Shown here in pieces: positions 22,612 through 22,816 of a stretch of DNA of 22,816 nucleotides. The notes under the pieces were generated by a model. It made no database searches. It saw only the letters and a list, made by a program, of their open reading frames with translations, and had not been told where the DNA came from. Within the stretch, counting starts at the first letter, position 1; every line of letters begins with the position of its first letter. Source of the DNA: an uncultured Eubacteriales bacterium (GTDB lineage Bacteria; Bacillota; Clostridia; Oscillospirales; UBA644); contig CAKSQP010000014.1 of the NCBI GenBank assembly GCA_934486965.1, positions 1 through 22,816 of the forward strand, read 5' to 3'. Position numbers and translations under genes: made by a program.

Positions 22612-22816
22612 ATGTCCGGACATTCTAAATGGAAAAACATAATGCACAAAAAAGAGAAGACCGACGCCCAGAGAGCGAAAGTCTTCACCAAGATCGGAAG
22701 AGAAATAACCCTTGCGGTAAAAGAATCGGGTCCCGACCCCGTTTCAAACACCAAACTCCGCGACCTTATCGCGAAAGCAAAGGAAACCAACGTTCCGAAC
22801 GATAATATCGAAAGAG
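22612..22816 (+). CDS. yebC: YebC/PmpR-family protein, N-terminal part
   Basis: The first 68 codons of a gene that continues past the window. MSGHSKWKNIMHKKEKTDAQ at the start and KVFTKIGREITLAVKESGPDP with LRDLIAKAKETNVPNDNI are diagnostic of the family. Members act as transcriptional regulators or as factors that help ribosomes through proline-rich stretches. GGAG lies about eight bases before the ATG. It follows the P-type ATPase-like gene by 15 bases, so it may belong to the same transcript. Confidence 0.95.
   Translation, partial: MSGHSKWKNIMHKKEKTDAQRAKVFTKIGREITLAVKESGPDPVSNTKLRDLIAKAKETNVPNDNIER

Overview
The window looks like a chromosomal segment from a Gram-positive anaerobe of the Clostridia type, probably an uncultured gut or rumen lineage. 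This is an inference from gene content (FeoAB, acetate kinase, TsaE/TsaB, an ABC-2 exporter, MgtC, a GH36 alpha-galactosidase), from strong GGAGG-type ribosome binding sites, from consensus TTGACA-17-TATAAT promoters, and from a tRNA with an encoded CCA end. There is no phage, CRISPR array or transposase. Genus-level placement is not possible from the sequence alone.

Layout. Bases 1-1830 hold the end of an ABC ATPase and its overlapping permease. An intergenic stretch with hairpins and a tiny possible ORF (1831-2141) follows. FeoB and FeoA lie on the minus strand (2142-4414) and are transcribed away from a compact divergent promoter region (about 4443-4508). There the two predicted -35 boxes almost coincide inside an 8+8 bp palindrome. 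On the plus strand that region drives a five-gene cluster: a small four-helix membrane protein, a CDF metal transporter, a membrane-anchored CAP-domain protein with coiled coils, HflK and HflC, closed by a strong terminator near 9110. A minus-strand alpha-galactosidase (9298-11481) and a plus-strand acetate kinase (11643-12851) diverge from a second intergenic region with recognisable promoters. A small XRE regulator (minus) converges on ackA through one shared terminator hairpin. A CPA2 antiporter and an MgtC-family protein follow as a translationally coupled pair.

Bases 15460-16735 are the least ordinary part. They hold a four-helix-bundle (S23-type) gene, heptamer repeats, a tRNA-Gly(TCC) with consensus promoter and terminator, and then about 670 bases of G-rich, gene-free DNA with a 53-bp perfect direct repeat. 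A FAD oxidoreductase (minus) follows. The last block is a tight plus-strand housekeeping series: tsaE, tsaB, rpiB, upp, rlmB, a P-type-ATPase-like protein that has lost its catalytic motifs, and the start of a YebC/PmpR gene.

How the genes fit together. FeoAB (ferrous iron import) and the CDF transporter (probable divalent metal export) face each other across one palindromic control region, which suggests a metal-homeostasis unit whose other members (CAP protein, HflKC) act at the membrane. The antiporter and MgtC pair suggests pH or ion homeostasis. TsaE/TsaB make tRNA t6A with a TsaD encoded elsewhere, and Upp, RlmB and YebC are salvage, rRNA methylation and translation/regulatory housekeeping. 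The most unusual protein is the P-type-ATPase-like product at 20971-22596.
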